64,000 bases of DNA, taken from the IMG/VR virus record IMGVR_UViG_3300008216_000011, positions 1-64,000 of that record, one strand, 5' to 3'. Position numbers and translations under genes: made by a program. Under the pieces are notes generated by a model. The model was not told where the DNA came from. It saw only the letters and a list, made by a program, of their open reading frames with translations, and made no database searches. Of this stretch, positions 44,249 to 52,379 are shown piece by piece. Numbering within the stretch: the first letter of the stretch is position 1; each line of letters starts with the position of its first letter. Origin of the DNA: a virus.

Positions 44249-44626
44249 ATGAAGATCAATGGCACAGCCGTCATAATTATTGACGCTGACGACCGCGTAC
44301 TGCTGCTTCGCAGGGAGCCGACAAGCACATGGATGCCCGACAAGTGGGCCTTCCCGGGCGGGAAGATAGAGCCCGGCGAATCACCACCTGCCGCGGCCAC
44401 TAGAGAGACAAAAGAAGAGACAGATCTAGATATAAGAACTTTGCAGGAATTGCAACCAAGCTATCAAGTACCAGTGTTTCTTTCCGAGGACTGGTCTGGT
44501 AAGGTGAAAATAAATGGAGAACATACTGATTTCTCCTGGGTTCACTTAAAGGATGTTGCGAAATATGATACAGTACCACATATAGAAGCCCTTATTAGGA
44601 GAGCCTTAGATGTCAGAAAAAAGTGA
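44249..44626 (+). CDS. Nudix hydrolase
   Basis: About 125 residues. Nudix box: GKIEPGESPPAAATRETKEE (G-x5-E-x7-RExxEE). The N-terminal strand TAVIIIDADDRVLLLRR is typical. Starts 1 nt after the previous stop; a longer start at 44225 is possible. Substrate unknown: it may be a dinucleotide, NTP or RNA cap. Next to a nucleotidyltransferase. Confidence 0.75.
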   Translation: MKINGTAVIIIDADDRVLLLRREPTSTWMPDKWAFPGGKIEPGESPPAAATRETKEETDLDIRTLQELQPSYQVPVFLSEDWSGKVKINGEHTDFSWVHLKDVAKYDTVPHIEALIRRALDVRKK

Positions 44627-44984
44627 AATTGAAGAACTGAGTGAGGAGAGCCTTGCGAGCGAGTCTGCAGACTCTATCGAAGAGGTTGAAAAGCTCAAAC
44701 CGAAGCCGCCACCGAGACTCGCCCCGGAGGGTATAAGAACATTTACTGTTTGTCGGCAGTTTGATGAGACTGGCGTCTCCGGCGAAGGAGTCGTAATTGA
44801 AGGTGTAACTCTGGCCACAGGGCAGTGTGTTGTACATTGGCTCTTTCCTCCCCCGCGCGGCGGCATTGCTATATTTGACTCAATGAACGACTTTACTACA
44901 GTTCATATCAAACCACACCCCAGCAATAGGACCATCATCACATACGACGACGGGGAGCAACTGGTCTTTGGCACCGATGAATAG
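44610..44984 (+). CDS. small protein with acidic N-terminus
   Basis: A 124-residue protein. The first ~35 residues are disordered, Ser/Glu-rich. The rest is a beta-rich domain (FTVCRQFDETGVSGEGVVIEG, VHWLFPPPRGGIAIF). The plan 'variable start, GxVIEG, VHW' is loosely like the SH3-type genes farther right. It overlaps both neighbours. Confidence 0.5.
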   Translation: MSEKSEIEELSEESLASESADSIEEVEKLKPKPPPRLAPEGIRTFTVCRQFDETGVSGEGVVIEGVTLATGQCVVHWLFPPPRGGIAIFDSMNDFTTVHIKPHPSNRTIITYDDGEQLVFGTDE

Positions 44985-45156
44985 GGCATCTACCGCGATA
45001 TTCTTGTTACTGGCTGTCTTATGGATAACCTTATCGTATGCTTCATATCACGTTAACGGAGAGCTAGATCTTAAGTCGGCGCAGCTTCTAATGACTGGAA
45101 TTCTCTGCCTAGGTATTGGAATCATTGTTGCGCTCCACAAGGACGAAGAAAGTTAA
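44977..45156 (+). CDS. small two-helix membrane protein
   Basis: About 59 residues with two membrane segments (ILLLAVLWITLSYASYHV-like and LLMTGILCLGIGIIVAL) and a short charged C-end. ATG 44977 overlaps the previous stop. Size and topology fit a small holin or inner-membrane modifier, with no further support. Confidence 0.45.
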   Translation: MNRASTAIFLLLAVLWITLSYASYHVNGELDLKSAQLLMTGILCLGIGIIVALHKDEES

Positions 45157-45160
45157 AAGT

Positions 45161-45562
45161 ATGGAACTAATATCGACACATTTTGTAAAGACTCAGGATG
45201 TAGGCTACCACGGCAATTTATTTGGTGGCGTTATGCTAGCATGGTTGGACGAGGCAGCAGCAGGATTTGCAGCCCAGGTCTGTGACACTCCGCAAGTGGT
45301 CACTAGGCACATCGCTGGATTAACTTTTGAGAAGCCAGTTCGTCCCGGCCAACTAATTAAGATATATGGAGAAGTTGAGAGGATTGGTAAAACTTCAATA
45401 ACTTTAAATATTGAAGCTCGCCGTCACAGTGTTTACAACGGAACACAGAAAACAGTGGTGGCAACAGAGATGATCTTTGTTCGCATCGACGGCGATGGAG
45501 AGTCAATACCAATAAGCGAGCGAGTTCGACAAAAATATAGATGTGATGGAGATTTTTCATGA
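45161..45562 (+). CDS. acyl-CoA thioesterase (hotdog fold)
   Basis: About 133 residues, start at ATG 45161 because the conserved part begins there (an upstream start adds 15 residues without similarity). HGNLFGGVMLAWLDEAAAGF is the central helix motif of YciA-type thioesterases with the catalytic Asp/Glu; RHIAGLTFEKPVRPGQLI follows. It would cut acyl-CoA to fatty acid and CoA, a host lipid-metabolism gene rarely seen in phages. It overlaps the next gene. Confidence 0.75.
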   Translation: MELISTHFVKTQDVGYHGNLFGGVMLAWLDEAAAGFAAQVCDTPQVVTRHIAGLTFEKPVRPGQLIKIYGEVERIGKTSITLNIEARRHSVYNGTQKTVVATEMIFVRIDGDGESIPISERVRQKYRCDGDFS

Positions 45563-47859
45563 GCTTTCATAATAAATGGAGAGAATTTAAAAAGCAGGGT
45601 CCCCTGCTTTTAGAGATAGACGAGACGGAAGTTGACCACATTGCAGACTTCTTGTCCGGTATGAAATCAGACGATCTTCCATTCAAACATTTGTTTGGTG
45701 ATCGCATGCGCCTCCGCCTTCCATTTAGGAGATCGCCAAAGGATGCGAAGCTATCTGAGTGGGAAGGCTCTTTGCGGAACACATCGTGGGTGGTTGACTG
45801 GAAGTCTGGAACAATCTCTAGAGATGTGAAGAGTGCAAGAAATCAGCAAACAAGAACTGAAAAGATGAAAATTGGCAAGTGGCTAATGAAGTACATAAGG
45901 CTTCGGGGAAAATATCAGTTTTCCAGAAGAGATCAGGAATTCGGCATCGCTAACGATATATTAGCTATTATAGAACCGGAGGGTGAATTCGGTGATCGTG
46001 GCGCCCCCTCCGCGGACGCAGAAGAGGCTAAGAAAAAGCTAGCTAGCTTTGTTTCTTTCGATTGGGCCAGAGACCACACAGAGGAATACGCAAAGAAGAT
46101 TTTAAGTGTTTATCAAAAGACTCGCGGCGAGATGCTTAACATGTCTATCGTTGTGACTCGTCATCCCATCGACGTTTTACGAATGGCCGACTTTGAACAC
46201 ATTCAGTCTTGCCATTCACCCCCCTCTCGCGGCGGCGGCGGTTTCTCCTCATACTATCAGTGCGCAGTCGCGGAAGCTCATGGTCATGGCGCTGTTGCCT
46301 ATATTGTCAATGACGACCAGTTACAAGAGCTTGTAGGTCCGGACGAGGACGTAAGTGCCCTGGACGATCAAGAATTATTTAGCGACGATGCGCGCGATGT
46401 TGAGGGTATTGTGCCGCTCGCGCGCGTCCGAGTGAGAAGGATTGTTTTCAAGACATCTCAGGATGGTCCCCAGGTCGATTTGGCTGTACCGGAAGAGAGA
46501 ATCTACGGCCCCGATCTCGACGGTTTTCATTCAACTGTGGTCAAGTGGCTGCACACCGCTCAGGAGGGTAGAGAGAAACTATTTCCGAGAAATTCTGAAG
46601 GTCAAATTAATCTAGGTCAGTTTAGCATAGTGGGCGGCACCCAGCAGGACACTAGTGCGAATGATATGTTTCAAACCTTGTATCCAGAGGCCGGACACAG
46701 CCACAGAGCCGGATCGAAATACTATGGAGCCATTGGAACCAACTATAAACTAGAAGATGAAATCCTAGCAGGCTTGGGCATCGGAACTGCAGCCTTCGAA
46801 GCTGAGTTGAAAGATATTGCAATTGTGTGGGACGAGCAAAATTACAATGTACTTCCGTCCAACTACGAAGATCTAGATCTTAACGATATTTTGCGCAAAA
46901 TAATCCCTACGATAGAAGTCGAAGTGGGTGTCAACGCCGAGGATGGAACGACCTGGGCTTCTCTGGCCGCCAGTCAAAAGTTCAGCATTCCCGTGTCTGA
47001 ATTCAAAGGCCGCGCGACCGCCGGTAGATTATACAATGATCTGGATCATATAAAAGATGAATTCAACGATATGGGAGTGGATTGGATTGACAGCATTACG
47101 GTTGGCCCCCAACGCCGGCACGACGGAGAAGATATGAATAACATTTATATAAACTTTAAGATGGGGTCTGAGAGGGTTTCCTACTACCCCTACATCCACG
47201 ACCCCACGGAACTAGAGAGGGTTTTAGACAACTTGGCAAAATTCCACTCAGATCGCGAAGGCTGGAAGTCAGAGCTTGAAATGATGCTCAAGCGGTACGA
47301 TCTGCTAGAGGGCGCCGAACTTTATCAACTAGCCCAGGAGGTTGATAATGCAACCTTTGATGAAAACGGGTGGGACACCGAGGTGGACGATCCGTATAAT
47401 CCCACAGAGTTGACAGCTGATATATGGGGCATAGAAGTTCGCAAAGACGCTGCCGGCCCCCAGACAGATCGGATACTTTCCTCGCGCGATTTTAAAATTG
47501 CTTTAAAGAAAGCTATAGTCTTATCCGCTACACAGAAAGCTTCAGTTGGCGACATTCAATATCCGCCTTACAGCTTCAGCGCAACACACATAAAAGAAAA
47601 GACGTACCAATACAGACTTCATTTTGGAGTCACGGACGATTCTTCGGATGCGCAGGTGGCTGTCCTAACCGCCGTGCTAAAACATTTAGATGCAGATGAT
47701 ATACAATTAATTGTCGACAGGACTTTATCAGACATAGTTAATACCGATTCCGACACTGCTCAGAAAAGGTTGAAGGCCATGACCCAAGACTCTGCAAAAG
47801 AGCCAGCTTCGGAAACATCAAAATTGTTCGAAGGCTGGAGAAGGTATGTTAAAAAATAG
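45559..47859 (+). CDS. second giant unknown protein, SRHPIDVLRM domain
   Basis: A 766-residue protein sharing with the 36.3 kb protein VTRHPIDVLRMADF, SCHSPPSRGGGGF, YQCAVAEAHGHGAVAYIV and a later PLARVRVRRI / VPEERIYGPDLDGF part. Its C-terminus ends KLFEGWRRYVKK, a mirror of the N-terminal ENWKKF tag. Long acidic helical stretches make the rest. The shared Cys, His and Glu suggest an enzymatic core. It ends overlapping a small zinc-ribbon gene. Confidence 0.55.
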   Translation: MSFHNKWREFKKQGPLLLEIDETEVDHIADFLSGMKSDDLPFKHLFGDRMRLRLPFRRSPKDAKLSEWEGSLRNTSWVVDWKSGTISRDVKSARNQQTRTEKMKIGKWLMKYIRLRGKYQFSRRDQEFGIANDILAIIEPEGEFGDRGAPSADAEEAKKKLASFVSFDWARDHTEEYAKKILSVYQKTRGEMLNMSIVVTRHPIDVLRMADFEHIQSCHSPPSRGGGGFSSYYQCAVAEAHGHGAVAYIVNDDQLQELVGPDEDVSALDDQELFSDDARDVEGIVPLARVRVRRIVFKTSQDGPQVDLAVPEERIYGPDLDGFHSTVVKWLHTAQEGREKLFPRNSEGQINLGQFSIVGGTQQDTSANDMFQTLYPEAGHSHRAGSKYYGAIGTNYKLEDEILAGLGIGTAAFEAELKDIAIVWDEQNYNVLPSNYEDLDLNDILRKIIPTIEVEVGVNAEDGTTWASLAASQKFSIPVSEFKGRATAGRLYNDLDHIKDEFNDMGVDWIDSITVGPQRRHDGEDMNNIYINFKMGSERVSYYPYIHDPTELERVLDNLAKFHSDREGWKSELEMMLKRYDLLEGAELYQLAQEVDNATFDENGWDTEVDDPYNPTELTADIWGIEVRKDAAGPQTDRILSSRDFKIALKKAIVLSATQKASVGDIQYPPYSFSATHIKEKTYQYRLHFGVTDDSSDAQVAVLTAVLKHLDADDIQLIVDRTLSDIVNTDSDTAQKRLKAMTQDSAKEPASETSKLFEGWRRYVKK

Positions 47860-47950
47860 TCAGGTTGTATGCCCAAATTGTAAGATGCCTTTACAGGACA
47901 CTGAAGACTGTATATACTGTGATTACAAGGAGAAAAAGGGTGATAAATAA
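47846..47950 (+). CDS. tiny zinc-ribbon protein
   Basis: 34 residues with VCPNCKMPL and CIYCDYK: two CxxC pairs with spacing of a zinc ribbon. AAGG lies just before ATG. It overlaps the end of the giant gene (14 nt) and the start of the HAD gene (11 nt), so it belongs to the translation chain. Short but the Cys pattern makes it unlikely to be chance. Confidence 0.5.
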   Translation: MLKNSQVVCPNCKMPLQDTEDCIYCDYKEKKGDK

Positions 47951-48740
47951 GATCTTAGATTGGTTTAGGGGTACTCCCCACCCGGCTACCGCTATTTTAT
48001 CTGACGATCCGTCTGCGAATTATATCGTATTTTTAGATATGGACGGGGTTTTAGTTGATATGACTAAATTGACGGTAAAAATTATAAACGAAAATCTAGC
48101 CATGCTTAGAGATGGCACACCAGTCGAGGAAATACACCCCAGACCCTCAGAGCCAACATACAAGAGAACGTCTAGCCTTTATTTGAATGCTAGAAAGCAA
48201 TTAGAGAAGCTAGCCGCACTCATGGAGGAAGCCGGCGAAGAAACCATCACATACGCGAGGTTTGAACACTTAACGTTCCTGAAAGACACCGACGCACTTC
48301 GAAGCGGTTTGGAGCTTCAAGTGGGTGAATATTTCTTGTCCATGGCCACTGGCAACAGGGACTTTTGGATGAACATGGAGGCTCTACCCAATGCTCAAAA
48401 ATTAGTAGACATGGGGAATCTAGTCTCCGACGCCTCCGGTGGAGTTAGAATTCTATCCGCGCCGCTGGACAATATAGTTGTTAAAGCGAAGAGAGACTGG
48501 GTAAAGGAAAACCTGAAAAACGTACAACCAGAGAATGTTTTCATCGAGAGAGACAAAGGTAAGTTCTTATCAGACTACGAGATGCCTGCGGGAACAGTTC
48601 CAATACTTATCGATGATCGGGAAAAGTACAGGAGTGCTTTTGAGTCATCCGGCGGAAAAACGATTCCGTACAATCCGCAAAAAGTTCGCAAATCATTTAA
48701 ACTAGCCAAGTCCATTCTAAAGAAAATTATCAGCCGCTAG
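47940..48740 (+). CDS. HAD-superfamily hydrolase
   Basis: About 266 residues from GTG 47940, with AAGGAG 8-9 nt upstream. FLDMDGVLVDMTKL (residues ~29-42) is the HAD nucleophile motif; LSMATGNRDFW and ILIDDREKYRSAF are motifs II/IV. Motif I and the DDR loop resemble phage 5'-nucleotidase or polynucleotide-kinase phosphatase-like proteins. Substrate unknown. A longer in-frame ORF exists upstream but has no SD and overlaps the zinc-ribbon gene. Confidence 0.65.
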   Translation: MINKILDWFRGTPHPATAILSDDPSANYIVFLDMDGVLVDMTKLTVKIINENLAMLRDGTPVEEIHPRPSEPTYKRTSSLYLNARKQLEKLAALMEEAGEETITYARFEHLTFLKDTDALRSGLELQVGEYFLSMATGNRDFWMNMEALPNAQKLVDMGNLVSDASGGVRILSAPLDNIVVKAKRDWVKENLKNVQPENVFIERDKGKFLSDYEMPAGTVPILIDDREKYRSAFESSGGKTIPYNPQKVRKSFKLAKSILKKIISR

Positions 48741-48769
48741 ACATTAAATATATCTAATTGAGGGGGCAT

Positions 48770-49015
48770 ATGCTACAAAAACAAATGAAGTTTTGTGTTG
48801 GCGATTTGGTGAGGTTCGCCGGATGGTCCGATCCTGTCAACGTACTGGACGATCATAAGATGGATCCGGGTACCCTTGGCATAGTCATACAAGTTACGCC
48901 ACCCGTTGAGGGGGAGGGGTATCTTATGGTGGAAGAATATCTCGTTTGTTGGCCCCGCGACAGCGCGTTCTGGATGTATGAAAACGAAATGGAATTAGTT
49001 AACGGTGTCAGATAG
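48770..49015 (+). CDS. GDLV-family small protein
   Basis: About 81 residues. FCVGDLVRFAGW, then GTLGIVIQVTPP and EYLVCWPRDSA follow the common plan of this region: (K/x)xGDLV, G-I/V-V, and a later V-W strand, as in SH3/KOW-type domains. ATG 48770 has a strong GAGGGGG SD. First member of the main family block. It overlaps the next gene by 11 nt. Confidence 0.6.
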   Translation: MLQKQMKFCVGDLVRFAGWSDPVNVLDDHKMDPGTLGIVIQVTPPVEGEGYLMVEEYLVCWPRDSAFWMYENEMELVNGVR

Positions 49016-49208
49016 AAACATTGAGGTGGGCGATCTAGTGTGCCTGTCGCAACTTGAGCTTTCATTTTCTGAACAACCGACCGACCGTGGTCTAGTCATT
49101 GACATCGACAATGGTTTCTATTTGGTACATTGGTCGATTGGCCCCCCTACTCGGTCTTGGCAAACCATCGAGGAAATAATCAAATTAAATCAATATTGTC
49201 TTGATTAA
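49005..49208 (+). CDS. GDLV-family small protein
   Basis: 67 residues starting SDRNIEVGDLVCLSQ with DRGLVIDIDNGFYLVHWSIG as the core. GTG start inside the previous gene end; ends overlapping the promoter and start zone of the next gene. Family function unknown; likely a small beta barrel binding protein or nucleic acid. Confidence 0.55.
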   Translation: MSDRNIEVGDLVCLSQLELSFSEQPTDRGLVIDIDNGFYLVHWSIGPPTRSWQTIEEIIKLNQYCLD

Positions 49209-49229
49209 TTCTGCGTTTCTAGTTATAAT
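49201..49229 (+). promoter_or_regulatory. promoter abutting a start codon
   Basis: TTGATT (49201-49206), 17 nt, TATAAT (49224-49229), then one base and ATG at 49231. Any transcript starting here would begin at or after the ATG, unlike the six-base gap seen in the other modules, so the used start may be different. Confidence 0.5.
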
Positions 49230-49230
49230 A

Positions 49231-49470
49231 ATGGTAAAGAAGAGTAGTAAAAGTAGATATAACATAGGAGATCTGATAACAATATCAGAGGAATTAAGAT
49301 CAATAACATCAGATTCCGAACCCCCCTTACTTGGGATAGTTTTTGGTGTTAGAGAATCCGGCAATTTTGATATGCATGAGTATCAAATTCTTTGGCAGGA
49401 CCCCGGGGAGAATATGTCGAGCGAGGAACAGTGGTATCCAGAAATGTTTTTACAAGGTGTTAAGAAATGA
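49231..49470 (+). CDS. GDLI-family small protein
   Basis: About 79 residues: KSRYNIGDLITISEEL, LLGIVFGVRESG, YQILWQDPGE. No SD precedes the ATG; an in-frame start codon exists at 49201 but overlaps the previous gene. Same fold plan as its neighbours. Overlaps the next gene by ATGA. Confidence 0.5.
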   Translation: MVKKSSKSRYNIGDLITISEELRSITSDSEPPLLGIVFGVRESGNFDMHEYQILWQDPGENMSSEEQWYPEMFLQGVKK

Positions 49471-49667
49471 AGAATAGAGAATTTAATTTAGGTGATCTGG
49501 TTAAACACGAGCTGAGTGGTTTGGGGATTATCATGGATAGGGCATATGTCGAGACAACTGGCGGCGCGCGCTATGCCTATGGCTGGAGAGTATCTTTTCT
49601 AAATGGAGAAAACTTTAACGCGTCCAACGACTCGCTGATTCTCATGAACGAGAAAAAGAAAAAGTGA
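49467..49667 (+). CDS. GDLV-family small protein
   Basis: 66 residues: REFNLGDLVKHELSGLGIIM, then a GWRVSFLNGENF strand. Short and basic at the end (NEKKKK). Overlaps its neighbours by 4 nt on each side. Function unknown. Confidence 0.55.
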   Translation: MKNREFNLGDLVKHELSGLGIIMDRAYVETTGGARYAYGWRVSFLNGENFNASNDSLILMNEKKKK

Positions 49668-49882
49668 TAGAAATTGGCGATCTTATCGCCTGGACTACCA
49701 ACGCTAGCGACTCCGAACAGGTGGGTATCGTTATATCCGATATCACCCTCGACCGCAACGCCGTCCGAGTGCGCTGGCTTAGGCCCTATGAGTGCAATGG
49801 TGATATCATCTGGGAAGACGAAGTGTGGACCTACAGATGTCGTATGCTCTCTAGATCTAGGCCGGCCAAAGCTTCAAGCTAA
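49664..49882 (+). CDS. GDLI-family small protein
   Basis: 72 residues from GTG: IEIGDLIAWTTNA, QVGIVISDITLDRN, VRVRWLRPYE, WEDEVWTYRCRML. Clear SH3-like spacing of GD, GIV and V-W. Overlaps the previous gene by ATGA-type contact. Confidence 0.55.
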   Translation: MIEIGDLIAWTTNASDSEQVGIVISDITLDRNAVRVRWLRPYECNGDIIWEDEVWTYRCRMLSRSRPAKASS

Positions 49883-49894
49883 ACAGTATATGGT

Positions 49895-50128
49895 ATGCCG
49901 TCCCTTCCGAAACTAAAAGCAGGAGATCTTGTAACGCACGTAAGTCAAACGTGGGTCCTGGGCACGGTCATTATGACAGCCATTACAATTGCCGGCCACT
50001 CTGTTTGCGAGGTCGTCGTCATAAGAGACAGACTAGATCCAGAAAATGTAGGAAAGGTTAAGTACCTTAATCGATGTTACTGGACCCTTGTTGAAGACTC
50101 AAAAAAAAATAAAACAAACCTTGACTAA
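49895..50128 (+). CDS. GDLV-family small protein
   Basis: 77 residues: LKAGDLVTHVSQTWVLGTVI, then CEVVVIRDRL. The Lys/Asn-rich end overlaps a promoter. Weak SD. Function unknown. Confidence 0.5.
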   Translation: MPSLPKLKAGDLVTHVSQTWVLGTVIMTAITIAGHSVCEVVVIRDRLDPENVGKVKYLNRCYWTLVEDSKKNKTNLD

Positions 50129-50149
50129 TATAGATACACGTGCTAATGT
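50121..50149 (+). promoter_or_regulatory. promoter for small-gene pair
   Basis: TTGACT (50121-50126), 17 nt, TAATGT (50144-50149). It lies in the end of the preceding gene and should start at ~50156, leaving a 44-nt leader with a GAGT/ACTC stem and SD GAAAGGAG before ATG 50200. Confidence 0.6.
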
Positions 50150-50199
50150 AGAGGAGTGGTGAGTGACTTAAATACTCATCGGCCGAAAGGAGATAAATT

Positions 50200-50379
50200 A
50201 TGGAAGAGCTTGTATCTTATATTCGCGATGCACTGGAAGGCAAATGTTCCGCTCGTAGTCTCGATGACGAAGATGATTTTGAGGCAGTAATGGAAGAAAT
50301 AACTCAGGCAATATTTGCTTGGGTTGATGATCATGGGGAAGCTGCGTTTGCTTATGGTTCGCCTCGCGACGAATGGTGA
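50200..50379 (+). CDS. small acidic protein
   Basis: 59 residues (EELVSYIRDALEGK opening, DDEDDFEAVMEEITQ middle), strongly acidic and helical. SD AAAGGAG 7 nt before ATG. Not of the GDLV type. A small acidic inhibitor-like protein is possible, but there is no direct evidence. Stop lies 7 nt before the next start. Confidence 0.5.
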   Translation: MEELVSYIRDALEGKCSARSLDDEDDFEAVMEEITQAIFAWVDDHGEAAFAYGSPRDEW

Positions 50380-50386
50380 ACGAGAT

Positions 50387-50599
50387 ATGATCCGATGCAA
50401 AGTGGGCGACTTGGTAGAGTATCAAGGGCAGATAGGACTGGTCGTTGCGCACAAGCTATATGATGCGAAGCGTGACGGCTACTTAGTTAGATTTAGCAAC
50501 GATTCCCATATGGGCACAGAGTTGCTTCTGCCGTCTGAAGTAAGAATTATCTATATTGCAAAAAACATTGAAAACCCAGTTGACATGCTGAGTTTTTAA
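50387..50599 (+). CDS. GDLV-family small protein
   Basis: About 70 residues from ATG 50387: IRCKVGDLVEYQGQIGLVVA, then YLVRFSNDSH and LLPSEVRIIY. Start chosen at the conserved opening; the upstream part of the frame lies within the previous gene. Function unknown. Confidence 0.55.
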   Translation: MIRCKVGDLVEYQGQIGLVVAHKLYDAKRDGYLVRFSNDSHMGTELLLPSEVRIIYIAKNIENPVDMLSF

Positions 50600-50633
50600 T
50601 GATAATATTAAGGCATGAGGTTTTGGTTTATGG

Positions 50634-50710
50634 GGGCTGCTGGCCTAACGGGTAAGGCAAATGGCTTTTAACCATTCGATTTCTGAGTTCGAATCTCAGG
50701 CAGCTCACCA
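50634..50710 (+). tRNA. tRNA-Lys (anticodon TTT)
   Basis: Cloverleaf: acceptor GGGCTGC with GCAGCTC (one G-U); D arm GCCT/AGGC-like; anticodon stem AATGG/CCATT with loop CTTTTAA, anticodon TTT; T arm CTGAG-TTCGAAT-CTCAG; discriminator A and encoded CCA. 77 nt. It reads AAA/AAG, codons very common in this genome's Lys-rich small genes. Confidence 0.9.
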
Positions 50711-50790
50711 ACCAACATTCTTGTCGTTTTCCTGCGAAGTTAAAAAGGATACGATGAGTCAGTTTATTTAGTCAAGGAAAGGAAATTATT

Positions 50791-51978
50791 ATGACTATTG
50801 AAATTACATTTAATAAAGTTAGAAACGTGCTCTTTGATCCAGAGGAGGAATATTATGAATTCCTGGCCTTGATCGATGAAACGTTTCCAGAATTCCCAAA
50901 GGGGAGAAACCCGCGAAGTGTTAACAAGAACACTACGCTTTATAGGGCAATCACGCACAGTCTTGAAGTTAACGAGAACTTCCACCACTATAGCCGCGGC
51001 ATCCAGGGTACAGTCTCTGACGTAATGCAGTGCAGCCGTACCGGACGTTTACGCGTCTTTCTCGACCCCTCCCGTAAAGATGGCCACTTTGACGGTGGAC
51101 ACAATCTAGCGGCGATTGCTGACCGTAATCCGTTAATTAATGGAACTCGTTGGGTCAAGTTCAAGATCTTCACTGGAGATTTGACTGACGAGGAAATCCG
51201 CCGTCTCGCACATGCAAACAACCACTGCAAGAAGCAGCAGGCGCGCAATGAGGCCAACATCGATGGTTGTTTTGATATGTTTCATACTGCGCTAGCTGAT
51301 TATGAAGATAACATTTCATACTTCGACGGTGACGAGGGCTCTTATCGCATCGAGACTATTATCTCTATGCTCATTTCGGCGACCGGCCCGTTTGCATACA
51401 AGTTCTTCACTGAATCAGATGCGCGCAAGAATTCTCACACAAAGTCTGCGCGAAGCATGTACCGTCGAGGCGTTACTTCGAAGGTTAACTATTTTGTCAA
51501 GAGATCTCAGGACTTCGCAAAACTCTGCGAGGGGAAAGATCCGATTCTTAATGAGTTTGTACAGTTGTGGGATTATATTCTCACTGACACAGAGAGACTG
51601 TACGGCGCTAGTCAGCTGCGCACAGGGTCATATCGTCGCCTCAAGATCTTTGATTCCGAGAACAACCCACTAACTAAGACTTGCAAGGAAACTTCTTTTA
51701 CTATTTCTGGTATTGAGAACTCCACCCCAATACCGTCACAGTTTGTAATGATGATCATCAGCGCCCTGTTCCGACACGAACTCCGCGTCAGTCGATCCGG
51801 TCAGCTGACTTGGCGAGATGATCTTCAAGAGGCAAAGGAGCGCTGGGCCGACAACGCGCTAATAACTATGAAATCTCTTTCAGATCGGTGGGCAAGCCAT
51901 CTAGGTACCGGCGGAGATGTTCGAACGTTTATGGAAGATTCTGATGTCTGGGATATGGTTTCTCAGAACCTAGCTTAA
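50791..51978 (+). CDS. AIPR/DGQHR-like protein
   Basis: A 395-residue protein. DGHFDGGHNLAAIADRNPL (near 97-115), then LTDEEIRRLAHANNHCKKQQ match the 'D-G-GHT' and 'N-NN' motifs of the AIPR and DndB/DGQHR groups, tied to phage defence and DNA modification. The rest is alpha/beta with no clear family. It may bind or modify nucleic acid. It could counter a host defence or be a virus-borne defence against rivals. Own SD (AAGGAAA). Confidence 0.5.
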   Translation: MTIEITFNKVRNVLFDPEEEYYEFLALIDETFPEFPKGRNPRSVNKNTTLYRAITHSLEVNENFHHYSRGIQGTVSDVMQCSRTGRLRVFLDPSRKDGHFDGGHNLAAIADRNPLINGTRWVKFKIFTGDLTDEEIRRLAHANNHCKKQQARNEANIDGCFDMFHTALADYEDNISYFDGDEGSYRIETIISMLISATGPFAYKFFTESDARKNSHTKSARSMYRRGVTSKVNYFVKRSQDFAKLCEGKDPILNEFVQLWDYILTDTERLYGASQLRTGSYRRLKIFDSENNPLTKTCKETSFTISGIENSTPIPSQFVMMIISALFRHELRVSRSGQLTWRDDLQEAKERWADNALITMKSLSDRWASHLGTGGDVRTFMEDSDVWDMVSQNLA

Positions 51979-52005
51979 CAACTTATATAAAGAAAGGATG
52001 TATTA

Positions 52006-52257
52006 ATGACTTATCGAGCACATCAAACAAGTGCTGTACTGCTTATCACTTTTATTGTGTTGCTAGTCGCGGCCACTACCAGTAGCGGATGCCAGTCCGA
52101 AGCCGACTGTGTTGAACCCGAATTCATTCGTATCGATGGCGAACGCCTAGGTGATTGTGACGACGACGACTCAGCCGACGACGACGACAGCGCAGATGGC
52201 TTGTCGTACGACGAACCGATCATCGTGTCTGACGACGACGATTCTGTAGACTTTTAA
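52006..52257 (+). CDS. small secreted Asp-rich lipoprotein
   Basis: 83 residues: a membrane-signal segment (LLITFIVLLVAATTSSGC, lipobox) followed by a short mature part with three DDDDS motifs (CDDDDSADDDDSAD). DDDDSA also ends the vWA lipoprotein at 40.6 kb. The acidic repeat may bind Ca2+ or act as a spacer. Likely anchored in the host envelope. Confidence 0.6.
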   Translation: MTYRAHQTSAVLLITFIVLLVAATTSSGCQSEADCVEPEFIRIDGERLGDCDDDDSADDDDSADGLSYDEPIIVSDDDDSVDF

Positions 52258-52379
52258 CAAACCCAACCCGCAGGGAGGCATGGGGAGATCAGCACAATAT
52301 TAAAAAATCACTATTTTCTCCTTATTTATGGTGACCGTGCTAGTCTGATAGATGCCTCTATATTTTAGAGAAGCAAATT

